A DNA stretch of 64,000 nt from NCBI GenBank assembly GCA_964497585.1, contig CAZCDS010000004.1:148247-212246 (forward strand), read 5' to 3'. The position numbers were made by a program, and so were the translations under genes. Below are positions 18,482 through 27,404 of this stretch, piece after piece. The DNA comes from CAZCDS01 sp964497585. GTDB taxonomy: Bacteria > Desulfobacterota > Desulfomonilia > Desulfomonilales > Desulfomonilaceae. Under the pieces are notes generated by a model. That model did not search any database. It was not told where the DNA came from and worked only from the letters and a program-made list of their open reading frames with translations. The number at the start of each line of letters is the position of its first letter. Position 1 is the stretch's first letter.

Positions 18482-19152
18482 CTAAGGCGTCACCGGTCTC
18501 GTTAGCAACGTGTCAAGGGCTATCTCCGTCTCCCACAACAATTGGATCACATTGATAGCCTTCAGGCTCTTGTTCGCCAAGGTATTCTCCATGTTCAGAT
18601 AGACCAGGGGAGCTAGATTGTGGTCTGCGTAAGCCCGTCGAGCTTTCTCAACCATTCTTGCGAGAATGGGGATATCTGCCTGCAACTGATGAAGCTGCCG
18701 CATCAACAGCCTCTGTTTGTCCCAGAGTAACCTCACGTCTTGGTGTGCTTGATCGATGCGAACCTGGTACTCTTGCCGGAGTTGTTCATGGGCAGCTTTC
18801 TGCACGGTTATATTGCCGCGATTGCGGTTGAAAAAGGGAGAGTAAGCGTGGCCTGCCAGCCTACCGCGTGGGTCTGCTCCGTGCCCACGGCATAGTTCAC
18901 ACCTATGCTGAGAGCAGGGAATTGCCCAAGAACCGCTTTATAAGGCCTCGCTTCCTGGCTTTGGTAGCCTTCCCTCAATGCCAGCAAGTCAGGACGGCGC
19001 TGGGGCATTCCCATTACGTATTGATCGGGAATTATTCCACGATCCCACAAACGCTCGTCGTTTTGGGCCGAGATCCAGCTGTCCGAAGGATCTCGATCCC
19101 CGAATCGGCGTCGCCGCGCTACCGTATGTCGTCCAGCGACTCCAATTGCCAC
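18482..19152 (-). pseudogene. TolC-family gene, 5'-truncated and frameshifted
   Basis: Two frames together encode the C-terminal half of a TolC protein. 19152-18808 has QRRPDLLALREGYQSQEARP and TLTLPF. 18805-18482 continues with the helical tail ending YLNMENTLANKSLKAINVIQ. Alignment to the intact TolC at 12491-13894 shows they should be one frame. The shift falls in the T-run of the minus-strand sequence CTCCCTTTTTCAACCGC (about 18829-18845), where one base is missing. Everything N-terminal to about residue 270 of the intact protein is absent. Upstream DNA is instead a piece of the NlpC-like gene. Without the signal and first repeat it should be non-functional even if the frameshift were an assembly error. 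Confidence 0.88.
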
Positions 19153-19241
19153 CTTGTTGGCAGATCAGTGGCACATTTTCCTGGATTCGATCATACTACT
19201 GCCTCGGCTCCCCGGTCAAACGCAATCTCGAGCGTGTGACT

Positions 19242-19892
19242 TCACCCGAACACGGCCCGATAGTGATGGGCCAAAGGGAACGCTGAAGCCACAGGTACTT
19301 GCCACTTCCGACCATGATACGCGACCTTCGCTCCAACATACCTCACCGCAAGAAGGTAGCCCGCGCGAACGTCTTTGTCCCATCGGATCCGCCGCGTAGG
19401 ATTGCCGTCACGAAGCTCAGATTCCAACACCTTGGGCAGACCTGTTACGAGCCCGGCAACACATTGGTCCTTCTTGATCCGAGTATTTTTCCATTTGCAG
19501 TAGGCGGCCACCAGTACGTCCGCGCAATCCACCCCGACGTAATTGTGACGCTGATAGGGGATCGACCCGAAGAGACCCGGAACATTGAAAAAGGATGTGA
19601 GAAATCCCAGATACCCTTTTCCGTGTCTCCGGGAAACGCGGAACACCTTCGGATTGAGCCCTCGCTTGTCACTGCCTTCGATTCCGTATGACCTCACAAA
19701 CGTGCCTGAGTCGTCCACTTCTGCCTGGAACCAGAAACTTCCGACAGGCTGTTGCACGTCGGGCCGGCGGTCACCGGGGACACGGATGTTGAGCCCAAGG
19801 GGGGCGGCGGGCGTCGCCAGGCACGGTAAGAGTGTTAAGTCTCCTTCGAAACAAGACGGTAACGTGGCGGACTGACCGACAAACCGCCCCAC
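19242..19892 (-). pseudogene. truncated second copy of the NlpC-like exported protein
   Basis: The open frame of 216 codons contains, from about 19800 to 19327, a copy of residues 164-317 of the protein encoded at 6485-7612, including FNVPGLFGSIPYQRHNYVGV and the Cys of GVDCADVLVAAYC. Identity is high, with only scattered substitutions. Similarity stops before the catalytic-like His and the calcium loop: the copy reads VGAKVAYHGRKW where the full gene reads VGAKSYQHIGALAED. The N-terminal signal and first domain are also lost and replaced by unrelated sequence. It is a gene fragment left by duplication or recombination at the edge of the RND block. Confidence 0.85.
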
Positions 19893-19917
19893 ATAATCGT
19901 TGTCAGAAAAACCTCCA

Positions 19918-20823
19918 TCATTCCTCCGAAAGCGGGAATCTGGTCAGTCTCGGAATTTGGCTATCGTTTGCGGCTGTTTCGCGGTCGGAGGAGTCTGGGA
20001 ACTGCTCCGCTCTTCTGGTAGTCAGGATTATCCCCAGGACCATGACTGCCACGATAATGAGCGAAGAGGAGATGCGGCTCAGGTCGAAGCCGCCTTCGAT
20101 ATGGGGTTTGGTGAGGGTGTCTCCGAGGGTAGCTCCGAGGGGACGCGTCAGGATATATGCGGCCCAGAAAAGCACGCTGGTCGGGACATGCGTGAACAAG
20201 TGCAATACCGCCACGACCGCTATTAGGCTGGCAAATATGAGAGGGCCGCGCTCGAATCCGAGGCCAGCGCTGGTTGCTATGAAATCACCGAGCGCCGTGC
20301 CCAGCGTATTTGACACCAGAATAGTCAGCCAGTAGAATACCTCGTTTTTCCTTGTGGTTATGTTCTCAAATTCAGTCCTCCCCGTGACCCGACCCCATAC
20401 GAGAAGGACCATGATGACCCCGCAAAACAGCAAGATTGATGACTCCACGTAGCCGAGTCCGGCGGTACGATCAAGGTAATCGGACATGGTGGTTCCAACG
20501 GTCGTGGTAGCCACCACGACGGCCCAATAGGCGAATGGGTGATATCGCGTCGATCTGACCTGAGCGGCGAGGGTGATGCAGAAAAACCCGATAAAGATGA
20601 AACTGCTGACAGCATAGCCGAGATTCAACGTCATGGAGAGGGCGTCACCCCCTGTCTCCCCAACCGTCGTTGCCAATATCTTGATGATCCAGAATGAGAG
20701 GGTAACGAGGGGGACCTTACTGACCAAATCGTCTCCGGATCCGATCCAAGGGAGGTTTGAAGATCGAAGCCCGCGCGCAAGAGAGTCTGTGCGTGATTGA
20801 TCAAGATCGTTAAGACAGCCCAT
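19918..20823 (-). CDS. COG4705/DUF347-repeat membrane protein
   Basis: 301 residues with about eight membrane segments. Four internal repeats are recognisable by a Thr/Gly-Asp motif: ATTVGETGGDALS, ATTTVGTTMSDYL, NTLGTALGDFIATS and RPLGATLGDTLTKP, as in the DUF347 repeat family. The function of this family is not established. The repeated acidic membrane motifs suggest ion transport (inference). The ribosome site GGAAAGGAGG just upstream is strong and fixes the start. The gene is 139 bp downstream of the ABC-2 exporter cluster on the same strand, so it may be part of that metal/envelope-stress block. Confidence 0.87.
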   Translation of the reverse strand: MGCLNDLDQSRTDSLARGLRSSNLPWIGSGDDLVSKVPLVTLSFWIIKILATTVGETGGDALSMTLNLGYAVSSFIFIGFFCITLAAQVRSTRYHPFAYWAVVVATTTVGTTMSDYLDRTAGLGYVESSILLFCGVIMVLLVWGRVTGRTEFENITTRKNEVFYWLTILVSNTLGTALGDFIATSAGLGFERGPLIFASLIAVVAVLHLFTHVPTSVLFWAAYILTRPLGATLGDTLTKPHIEGGFDLSRISSSLIIVAVMVLGIILTTRRAEQFPDSSDRETAANDSQIPRLTRFPLSEE

Positions 20824-20962
20824 TTTGTTGCCTCCTTTCCATTGGTGCTAGAAAAAGACCTCTATCTTGAAGCGGAAGTCCAACCCACTCACCGCGCCCC
20901 CCGCGTCGGTTCCGGCAGGAATCCTCTTTCATCCTGCATGCACTCGGATTTTTCCTGATTGA

Positions 20963-21508
20963 TTATGTTTTGGCTCGGATGGCTCTCAGCGCTCCTAGAA
21001 GCGTCAGCAGTAGAAGAGGTTCGCCTATCGCGACAGGAAGAATTCGGTTTGAAGCAAGCGTGGGCTTCGGATTCACCTCAAACGTCACGAGATCGCTGAC
21101 AATGGGGCGTTTTTCCCGGGGATCGACCACTGTCAACGCTATCCCGTATTTCCCTGATTGAATCAGTCTCATTCCCCATTGCTGGGTGTTTGTCTCACCC
21201 GGAGTCAAGCGATCAATGCGGACCGCTTTCTGCGCGGACCAGTCCTCCAGGTCTACAGGATGTTCATTTCCCGGCTCCAAAGAAACCAGAGAGAGGTAAG
21301 CGACCAGCCCTCTCAATGTATCTTTTTCGGTATTTGTAACGGTTCCGATGAAATAGGGGGTGTCCCCCATCTTCAGGGTTCCGGTTGAGGGCCGCAGTCC
21401 GACTGCTATTGAGTGCGAATCTGCCGCCAGCGCGGTAGCTGTGCATAAGATCAGAACCCCGACCATGATCGCTAAAGACAACAAGACCTTGAAGATTTTC
21501 AGTTTCAT
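20963..21508 (-). CDS. exported, membrane-anchored protein with Ig-like domain
   Basis: 181 residues: signal peptide (7-28, ending TALAADS), a beta-rich domain of about 100 residues (30-145; VGLRPSTGTLKMGDTPYFIG through KYGIALTVVDPREK) resembling CARDB/NEW3-type Ig-like folds, and a C-terminal hydrophobic anchor (EPLLLLTLLGALRAI). I do not recognise a named family. Its ATG overlaps the stop of the ABC permease gene by 4 bp, so it is probably a periplasmic accessory of that transporter. Confidence 0.7.
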   Translation of the reverse strand: MKLKIFKVLLSLAIMVGVLILCTATALAADSHSIAVGLRPSTGTLKMGDTPYFIGTVTNTEKDTLRGLVAYLSLVSLEPGNEHPVDLEDWSAQKAVRIDRLTPGETNTQQWGMRLIQSGKYGIALTVVDPREKRPIVSDLVTFEVNPKPTLASNRILPVAIGEPLLLLTLLGALRAIRAKT

Positions 21509-22257
21509 AATTCGACCCTCCTTGTGACGGTGTGAAGAATCACGAGGATGATAAGGGAATAGCCGAGCATGACGGCGAGGCGGACCGCTTGAACCACGAG
21601 TCCCTGGCTGTCTATGATCACACTGTCGAGGCTGTTTAATGCGCCGGCAAAAGGGTTTAGCAGGTCCACTACGCGTCCGATAGTACCTTGCCGTAGCGAC
21701 GTTCCAATAACGACGGGGCTTCCTGCCAGAAGAAAAAGAGTCAACCCCATCGAAAGAGCACTTTTGAGACTTCTCGTTTTAGAAGACAGGGCGAGAGTCA
21801 CTCCCGCGAAGATCACAACCATGAGGGTTCCTGTTATGAACAGATATTGAATGGCTGACCACAAGTTCTGTCCTGTACTACCCACTGCCCAGAGATAGGG
21901 AACCGAAAGAACGAAAAGAATCGACCAGGAAAACATAATGCCAATCAGTTTAGCCATGGCCAATACATGACCGGTAGCAGGCGTCAACATCAGCGGCTCC
22001 AGCGTGTCTCGTTCTCGTTCCCCAGCGAAGCCGTCGCTTCCCCGTATCACCGCAATCAGCGATCCCAGCGTTACGATGATGCCGCACATCATGTACACAG
22101 CCTGCGCATTGTCTAGAAGACTGAGCTCCGTATTGCTGACCAATAGGACGGAAAATATGCTGAGAACCGCACTGGCGATCAGAAAGAAAATAGATCCTCT
22201 ACTCGCCACGACGTCCTCGCTGAATTCCTTTCTCACCAACGGCATCAAGGTACCCAT
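21505..22257 (-). CDS. ABC-2 type transporter permease
   Basis: 250 residues from the ATG at 22257 (MGTLMPLVRKEF). The open frame extends to 22401, but that part overlaps the ATPase gene and is not protein-like. The N-terminal amphipathic stretch RKEFSEDVVASRG precedes about six membrane helices. The cytoplasmic segment GFAGERERDTLEPLMLTPAT is the hallmark of ABC-2/GldF/NosY-like permeases. It overlaps the ATPase gene upstream by 13 bp and the exported protein gene downstream by 4 bp, so the three form one translationally coupled unit. The cargo is unknown. Confidence 0.9.
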   Translation of the reverse strand: MGTLMPLVRKEFSEDVVASRGSIFFLIASAVLSIFSVLLVSNTELSLLDNAQAVYMMCGIIVTLGSLIAVIRGSDGFAGERERDTLEPLMLTPATGHVLAMAKLIGIMFSWSILFVLSVPYLWAVGSTGQNLWSAIQYLFITGTLMVVIFAGVTLALSSKTRSLKSALSMGLTLFLLAGSPVVIGTSLRQGTIGRVVDLLNPFAGALNSLDSVIIDSQGLVVQAVRLAVMLGYSLIILVILHTVTRRVEL

Positions 22258-23165
22258 GAGGTGCCTCCTGCTGTGTGTGCCAGGTAGAGGTCTTCCAACC
22301 CACCGGACAGAGCCTCTGCTTCGAGAATCGGTAGACCGCCGGCCACAAGAGTCTTTATGGCTTGTGTAGGGGGAATTCCCTCTATCAAACAAGTGATCCA
22401 CTCATCTCTGTTTTCAACCAAGGTAATCCCTGGGTAATTCCATGCTGACGCAATTGAGGTGCCGTTGCCGATACGAAAACGATACTTGCGCGATCGCATA
22501 TCATCGTCATAGGCAAGCGGCCCTTCGTACCGAACCTCGCCGCAATCCAGAATGGCAATTCGATTGCACAGGCGTTCGACATCGTCCAGGATATGGGTGG
22601 AAATAACGATGGTCAGCCCCTCTTCGCGATTGAGTCTGAGCAAGAGGTCATGGATTTCACGTCTCCCTCGTGGGTCGAGGCCGTTGGTCGGTTCGTCCAG
22701 GAACAGGATCGTGGCGTCATTTACTGTGGCTCTGGCAATGCCAAGCCGCTGTCTCATGCCTCGGGAAAAAGTCCTGACCGGACGATGGTCGTCGGGATCG
22801 AGCCCCACCTGTTGAAGCCTTGCACGAATTTGGCCCGGACCGGTCGGCATTCCATACAACTGACTGAAAAGCTTCAGGTAACCATGAGCCGACATCCAAC
22901 CGTAGAGACCGTGAGATTCAGGTAGGGCGTTGACCCTTTGACGCAAGATGTGACCGGAGGAAGATGGGCTGAGGCCCAACACGCTTATGTCGCCTTCATC
23001 CGCGCTCATGATGCCCAAAAGGATGCGGAGCGTAGTTGTTTTGCCCGAACCGTTCGGCCCGAGAAATCCGTAAACATCGCCTTGGTGAACGGTCATGGAA
23101 ATGGAATCGAGAACGACCCTTTCATCAAAGGATTTTGTCAGGTGACGAACTTTTATCGCGTTCAT
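22245..23165 (-). CDS. ABC-2 type transporter ATP-binding protein
   Basis: 306 residues. Walker A GPNGSGKTTTL (about 35-45), signature FSRGMRQRLGIAR, Walker B ATILFLDEPTNGLDPRGRRE, and switch His in VISTHILDDVERL. A C-terminal extension of about 80 residues is typical of drug/Nos/Gld-type exporters. AAGGAGTTTCC lies just upstream of the ATG. It energises the permease encoded by the overlapping downstream gene. It starts 68 bp after the PepSY gene and may share its regulated promoter. Confidence 0.93.
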   Translation of the reverse strand: MNAIKVRHLTKSFDERVVLDSISMTVHQGDVYGFLGPNGSGKTTTLRILLGIMSADEGDISVLGLSPSSSGHILRQRVNALPESHGLYGWMSAHGYLKLFSQLYGMPTGPGQIRARLQQVGLDPDDHRPVRTFSRGMRQRLGIARATVNDATILFLDEPTNGLDPRGRREIHDLLLRLNREEGLTIVISTHILDDVERLCNRIAILDCGEVRYEGPLAYDDDMRSRKYRFRIGNGTSIASAWNYPGITLVENRDEWITCLIEGIPPTQAIKTLVAGGLPILEAEALSGGLEDLYLAHTAGGTSWVP

Positions 23166-23233
23166 CGGAAACTCCTTGAAGATTCCCGGAGGACCGAGCG
23201 AATTCGCCCGGCACTCCGAGAAGATCTGTGCGG

Positions 23234-23650
23234 CTAGTCGTCTTCTTCTCTCGCGTCTCCGTATTCCGACTGCTTCTCATGCGAGTCGTTTGGCTGGGAG
23301 TGGACCACCGTGCCTTTCCCCGCGTCCACCGTTACCTCTAGACCATTGTTCAGATGGACGCTGTAAACCAGGCACCCATTCTCGTTTTCCAACTTAACCT
23401 CGGTTGCGGCTGTCCCGGGATTGGCAGCCAAAGCTGCCCCTATCGCGGCGTCGGCCTTGACCTTGGCTAAAGAAGAAAGGTCCTTGGGCTCGGGTTCAGG
23501 TACCCTTACGCTGCAGGCATAACTGGGACGCCGATCCTCGGAGTTCCGGTCGGAGTTGTTCCTGGCCAACGCAAGCCCTTGCCAGGCAATGGTCATTGCC
23601 AAAACAAGCACAAGGCTTCCTACTGTCAACAATTCAGTCTTTCTTCTCAT
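23234..23650 (-). CDS. exported PepSY-domain protein
   Basis: 138 residues: signal peptide (9-29, LLTVGSLVLVLAMTIAWQGLALA) then a PepSY-like domain in which VKADAAIGAALAANPGTAATEVKLENENGCLVYSVHL (about 64-100) shows the helix-strand pattern, followed by an acidic tail. Related small periplasmic PepSY proteins are often controlled by adjacent OmpR-type two-component systems responding to metals or envelope stress. The ribosome site AGGAGGT is strong. The 43-bp element at 23707-23749 begins 57 bp upstream of the start and is shared with the next gene upstream. Confidence 0.83.
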   Translation of the reverse strand: MRRKTELLTVGSLVLVLAMTIAWQGLALARNNSDRNSEDRRPSYACSVRVPEPEPKDLSSLAKVKADAAIGAALAANPGTAATEVKLENENGCLVYSVHLNNGLEVTVDAGKGTVVHSQPNDSHEKQSEYGDAREEDD

Positions 23651-23706
23651 GTTCTTACCTCCTGAACCTTCTGGTTCCTATTTCTTGGAATCACTTTAAG
23701 CCACAG

Positions 23707-23749
23707 AGATTGCATGAACCTTTCCGTAGGATTACAAAATGGAAAGGTT
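23707..23749 (-). promoter_or_regulatory. duplicated regulatory element, copy 1 (PepSY promoter)
   Basis: This 43-bp sequence is identical to 24363-24405. Inside it AACCTTTCC (23717-23725 as read on plus) and GGAAAGGTT (23741-23749) form a perfect 9-bp inverted repeat with a 15-base spacer. On the minus strand TTGTAA and TGCAAT are 17 bases apart and could be -35 and -10 boxes overlapping the repeat. I infer an operator-promoter, likely for the adjacent OmpR-type regulator. Confidence 0.6.
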
Positions 23750-24047
23750 TGTGAGAACAGATGGACCGGCCAAAGAAGGCGGCGAGACAGAATCTCGCTG
23801 CAGTTTATCGGGGGTCGGGCAACAGGGAGGTTGGCTTTTCAGACCGTCCATATCGGAGCGCCAGCTTAGGTAGCACCAAAAGATTTGCGGGTCGGAGTCA
23901 CCAAACCGCCGAGTGGTTTTCAGATCTTCTCGCAAAGGACCCAGACCAACTCGTTGTTGGCCTGGGCCAGGCTTTGAACTGGGTTGTTGACTGAAAACCG
24001 GGAATACGATCACCTGCGCCATTGGGACAGATTTATAGACAACCGCC

Positions 24048-24308
24048 TTAATCCCAGGAATTCCAGGCTGAGATGGCTCGTTTGGACCCTTTGCCACTCT
24101 CCGGAAATGCCGCGTCCAGTTGCTTCTCCGATCCGGCCATGTCGGCATGAAATTTGTTCCAGAAATCCGCTTGCTGTCTCTCCCATTTCCGGAGAGCGTG
24201 CTGTGAATGCATCATCTGCAACATGTGCCGAGACCCTCCTCCAGCAAACGCCCCCGAAGCGGGGACGGCCAAAAGAATCAAAAGCACTATCACTGCTAAT
24301 CTTTTCAT
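24048..24308 (-). CDS. small exported His/Met-containing protein
   Basis: 86 residues: signal peptide ending ASGAFAGG, then a helical mature part with HMLQMMHSQHALRKWERQQ, which contains several His and Met residues that could bind metal. No named family recognised. It has a strong ribosome site (GGAGGT, 8 bases upstream) in a leader that is itself similar to the PepSY gene leader. The regulatory 43-bp element begins 55 bp upstream of the start. It lies directly downstream of the histidine kinase gene and is probably a target of that system. Confidence 0.72.
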   Translation of the reverse strand: MKRLAVIVLLILLAVPASGAFAGGGSRHMLQMMHSQHALRKWERQQADFWNKFHADMAGSEKQLDAAFPESGKGSKRAISAWNSWD

Positions 24309-24362
24309 CTTCTTACCTCCAGACCTGCTGGTCCTTATTCTTGAAATTACTGTAATTCAGAA

Positions 24363-24405
24363 AGATTGCATGAACCTTTCCGTAGGATTACAAAATGGAA
24401 AGGTT
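24363..24405 (-). promoter_or_regulatory. duplicated regulatory element, copy 2 (small exported protein promoter)
   Basis: Identical over 43 bp to 23707-23749, including the 9-bp inverted repeat AACCTTTCC/GGAAAGGTT. It lies between the kinase stop (24443) and the start of the small exported gene (24308). Leader similarity continues patchily down to the ribosome site, so a whole promoter-leader unit of about 100 bp was duplicated. Confidence 0.6.
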
Positions 24406-24442
24406 CACGAGGCGACGCGGAAGAGGCGAGGTGTTAGGAAAA

Positions 24443-25846
24443 TCAGGCGTTTTGAGGAAGGTATATGACGAAGAGAGAACCGCTTCCAGGTTGGCTGGAG
24501 ACCTCAACATGCCCCCCGTGTGCTTGTACAATGGCTTTGCTGAGGCTTAGACCTAGACCCAGTCCCCGCTGAGAGCGGCTTTGATCACCACGATAGAGTC
24601 GGTCCCAGATCTTGGGGATTTCTTCAGGCAAGATGCCCATCCCCGTGTCACGGATGAGAATGGTAAGTTGGTGCTGTCTGAGATACGCCTCAACGTCAAC
24701 TCTTCCTCCGTTTGGGGTGTATTTGACGGCGTTATCCAGTAGATTTGCCAGCACCTGCCGCATCTTGTTGGGGTCAGCGGTTACGAAGAGTTCCTGGGGT
24801 TTTTTTGTACATAGCGTTATATTCTTGTCTTCCGCTACATAACGGTAGAGCTCAACTATGTTTTCCAACAGATGTGAGATATCTACAGACTGAAGATCCA
24901 ATTTCAGGGTACCCGTTTCAGCCTCTGCTATATCCATTAGGGCGTTCATCATAGTGAGAACACGCTCCGATTCCTCCAGGCAATCGGCCAATGCGTCCTG
25001 ACAGGTCTCACGGGTCTGATCCGACTGGAGAGCCATTTCGGCTATGCCGCGTAGCCTTGCCAGTGGAGTCCGCAAATCATGGGCCACATTGTCCAAGGCG
25101 TTTTCCATTCCTCTTATCAGGTCCTCAATCTTTCCCAGCATCTTATTGAACAGAACGATTAACTCATCAAGCTCATCCCTCGTGTTCTTGCTCGGTATGC
25201 GAAGGTCCATCTTGCCGGTTTGGATAACCGACCGGACGGTATTGACAAGCTCCCGGATCGGGCGAAGCGCGCGGACCGCAAGTAGGTGACCTCCGAGAAA
25301 ACCAATGAGAATCATAGGCACCAAGACACTGAAAAAGACGGCGCGGAAATGCTCCAGGAGCTCCTCTCGACCTTCCGTACTCTTGCCGACCTGCAGGACA
25401 TGTCCGTCACGTAGACCAAGTGACGCGATCTCTAAAACATTTTCATCGTTTGCTGCCGCGAGTGAGCTCCATTGTATCTTCCGCTCGACCCCTTTGATGC
25501 CAATCCCTTGAACATTCCAGTCCGCCCACTGGTCAGGGATGCTCTGAAAGAACGTCTTGCCTGTTGGCCCTGTCATGCGGACAAAGAAGTGGTTGCGTTT
25601 GCCAGAGCGTCTTTCAGAAAGGACTTTCTTTCTCAGGAGATCGATTCCCCCCTTTTCATACTGAGCCTGGTATTCCTTCAGCTTTGACTGGATAACCTGC
25701 CGGTCTCTTTGTTCAATGGAAGAAGAGAGGAAGAAGTATGCAAGAAGAGCGAGGGCTACGGAACTGAGAATGAAGATGGCCGAATACCAAATCGCCAATC
25801 GAAAGCCGATGGTCTTGCTCCAGCGTCTAAGAGGCCTTAAGCACAT
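24443..25846 (-). CDS. OmpR-partner sensor histidine kinase
   Basis: 467 residues from the ATG at 25846. The frame is open to 25969, but that extension lies inside the regulator gene. TM1 is at about 13-35, a periplasmic sensor of about 125 residues follows, then TM2, a HAMP linker (LLAVRALRPIRELVNTVRS), the phospho-acceptor in DNVAHDLRTPLARLRG, N-box LANLLDNAVKYTPNGG, G1 DTGMGILPEE, and G2 GLGLGLSLSKAIVQAHGG. The order resembles the heavy-metal/envelope-sensing group of EnvZ-type kinases. It overlaps the response regulator gene by 20 bp. The signal cannot be deduced from the sequence alone; the neighbours suggest a periplasmic metal or envelope stimulus. Confidence 0.92.
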   Translation of the reverse strand: MCLRPLRRWSKTIGFRLAIWYSAIFILSSVALALLAYFFLSSSIEQRDRQVIQSKLKEYQAQYEKGGIDLLRKKVLSERRSGKRNHFFVRMTGPTGKTFFQSIPDQWADWNVQGIGIKGVERKIQWSSLAAANDENVLEIASLGLRDGHVLQVGKSTEGREELLEHFRAVFFSVLVPMILIGFLGGHLLAVRALRPIRELVNTVRSVIQTGKMDLRIPSKNTRDELDELIVLFNKMLGKIEDLIRGMENALDNVAHDLRTPLARLRGIAEMALQSDQTRETCQDALADCLEESERVLTMMNALMDIAEAETGTLKLDLQSVDISHLLENIVELYRYVAEDKNITLCTKKPQELFVTADPNKMRQVLANLLDNAVKYTPNGGRVDVEAYLRQHQLTILIRDTGMGILPEEIPKIWDRLYRGDQSRSQRGLGLGLSLSKAIVQAHGGHVEVSSQPGSGSLFVIYLPQNA

Positions 25847-26501
25847 AGCCGACACCCCGAATAGTGTGTATGATTTTTGTCTCGAAATCCCTATCCACCT
25901 TGTTTCGTAATCTGCATACCAAGACATCCACCACGTTTGTCTGCGGATCGAAATTGTAGTCCCAGACATGTTCCAGGATCATGGTCTTGGAGACTACTCT
26001 TCCTGCGTTGCGCATCAGGTATTCGAGCAACGCAAACTCACGGGGTTGCAAGTCTATCTTTTGGTCCCCCCGGAAGATATCCCGTGTAAGAAGGTCCAGA
26101 TGGAGGTCTGCCACCACCAGGCGGGTTGGCAGGGCAGGAGGGCTGGCTCTCCGGATGAGAGCCTGCACCCTTGCCAAGAGTTCGGAAAAGGCAAACGGCT
26201 TCACGAGGTAATCGTCGCTTCCCGTCTGGAGACCCTTGACCCGATCATCCACGGAGCGCTTCGCACTCAGAATAAGCACAGGGGTGTTGATTTTTTGGCG
26301 TCGAAGTTCCTCAATGAGACTCAAGCCATCCCGTTTCGGGAGCATGATGTCAATGATGCAAGCGTCGAAGGCCTCGTTCAGGGCAAGATGGAGACCATCT
26401 TCACCGTCAGCCGCGTGGTCTACTGCAAAACCTGCCTGTCCAAGCCCCTTGGTGATGAAAGTAGCGATCTTTTTATCGTCTTCTACAAGCAAAACCCTCA
26501 T
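25827..26501 (-). CDS. OmpR/PhoB-family response regulator
   Basis: 224 residues. Receiver domain: acidic pocket VEDD, phospho-Asp in ACIIDIMLPKRDG, Thr/Ser in LILSAKR, Lys in LVKPFAFSEL. The winged-helix DNA-binding domain (about 128-224) has LQPREFALLEYLMRNAGRVVSK and VDVLVCRLRNKVD. It is the partner of the overlapping kinase. The nearby 43-bp inverted-repeat elements are its most plausible sites (inference). No copy of that element lies in front of this gene, so autoregulation is not evident. Confidence 0.93.
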   Translation of the reverse strand: MRVLLVEDDKKIATFITKGLGQAGFAVDHAADGEDGLHLALNEAFDACIIDIMLPKRDGLSLIEELRRQKINTPVLILSAKRSVDDRVKGLQTGSDDYLVKPFAFSELLARVQALIRRASPPALPTRLVVADLHLDLLTRDIFRGDQKIDLQPREFALLEYLMRNAGRVVSKTMILEHVWDYNFDPQTNVVDVLVCRLRNKVDRDFETKIIHTIRGVGYVLKAS

Positions 26502-27404
26502 GGTCCCGGTCCTCGTTTCTTCGACAATTCATTCCTAGCTTACACCATGGACGTTCCACGGCCCAGCTATTCCGAGATCCGGAAGCTTTCCAGCCAGTCC
26601 AGCATGGCTCCCCATGCAACGATAAGGGTAAGGACTCCCCCATCGGAGGCTTCTTGAACGCCTCCCGGGTAAGCGCAGGCCTCGTCCTTGGGCATCTATT
26701 CCCGAATTATGCGGCGTTCTTGTTGTTTCCGGGCACTGCGGGGCGATAACGAGGCGGAGGATGGTCAACGCAACCCGAAAAGGTTGCCGAGGCTCCTCCC
26801 AGAAGACTCGATCGAGGCAAGACTGTCCCTCCGTTGCGCAAGATCCCGTCCCGGTACTGCTGTTGGCCGTACCTCGCTGCTCCGCCACCGGTCAAGCACA
26901 ATGTTTTCGAGGGCCCGCACCCGAAAACAGGTCTGGACCTGTCCTCTCAAGGTCGACGCCAGAGGAACATAAACCACCCTGCTTCATAGCTTGCATTCCG
27001 CATAGGTTGAGACGGTCTTTGGGTATTTTCTCGTTCGCGTTGGATAGTAGTGTGCGGCTTGGGATAGGGCATGAGATAGTCCCCATACCGATGAGCGATC
27101 CCATATTACTTATAGTAACCGGCAGTCTTGCGTTGAGAGACGGGAAGATCGAACCGTTCGCCCAATAATCCCCGTGCCCCCGAACCCTTGCAGCACTCCC
27201 TCTGTCCTTCCTCCACCAAAGCAAACTGTCCTGTCAGCGATCTATTAGGTCTCACGCATGGGAGCGGGGCCAAGAGGCGCAAGCTATGCGTATAGTGCGT
27301 TGGCTATAAATGTTGCACGAATGTGGTTTTTACCCCCGAGATACAGCCATTGATATTACAATACCGGAAAAACCCCCTTTGTAGGCTCACCATAATGAAA
27401 TCAG
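26502..27404. other. long intergenic stretch with a solo IS630-type end
   Basis: About 900 bases in which no frame has both a ribosome site and a protein-like product. The 15-mer TTATAGTAACCGGCA at 27110-27124 is identical to the left end of the IS630-family element at 31981-31995. No transposase remnant is recognisable beside it. The rest shows nothing I can name. Confidence 0.45.
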
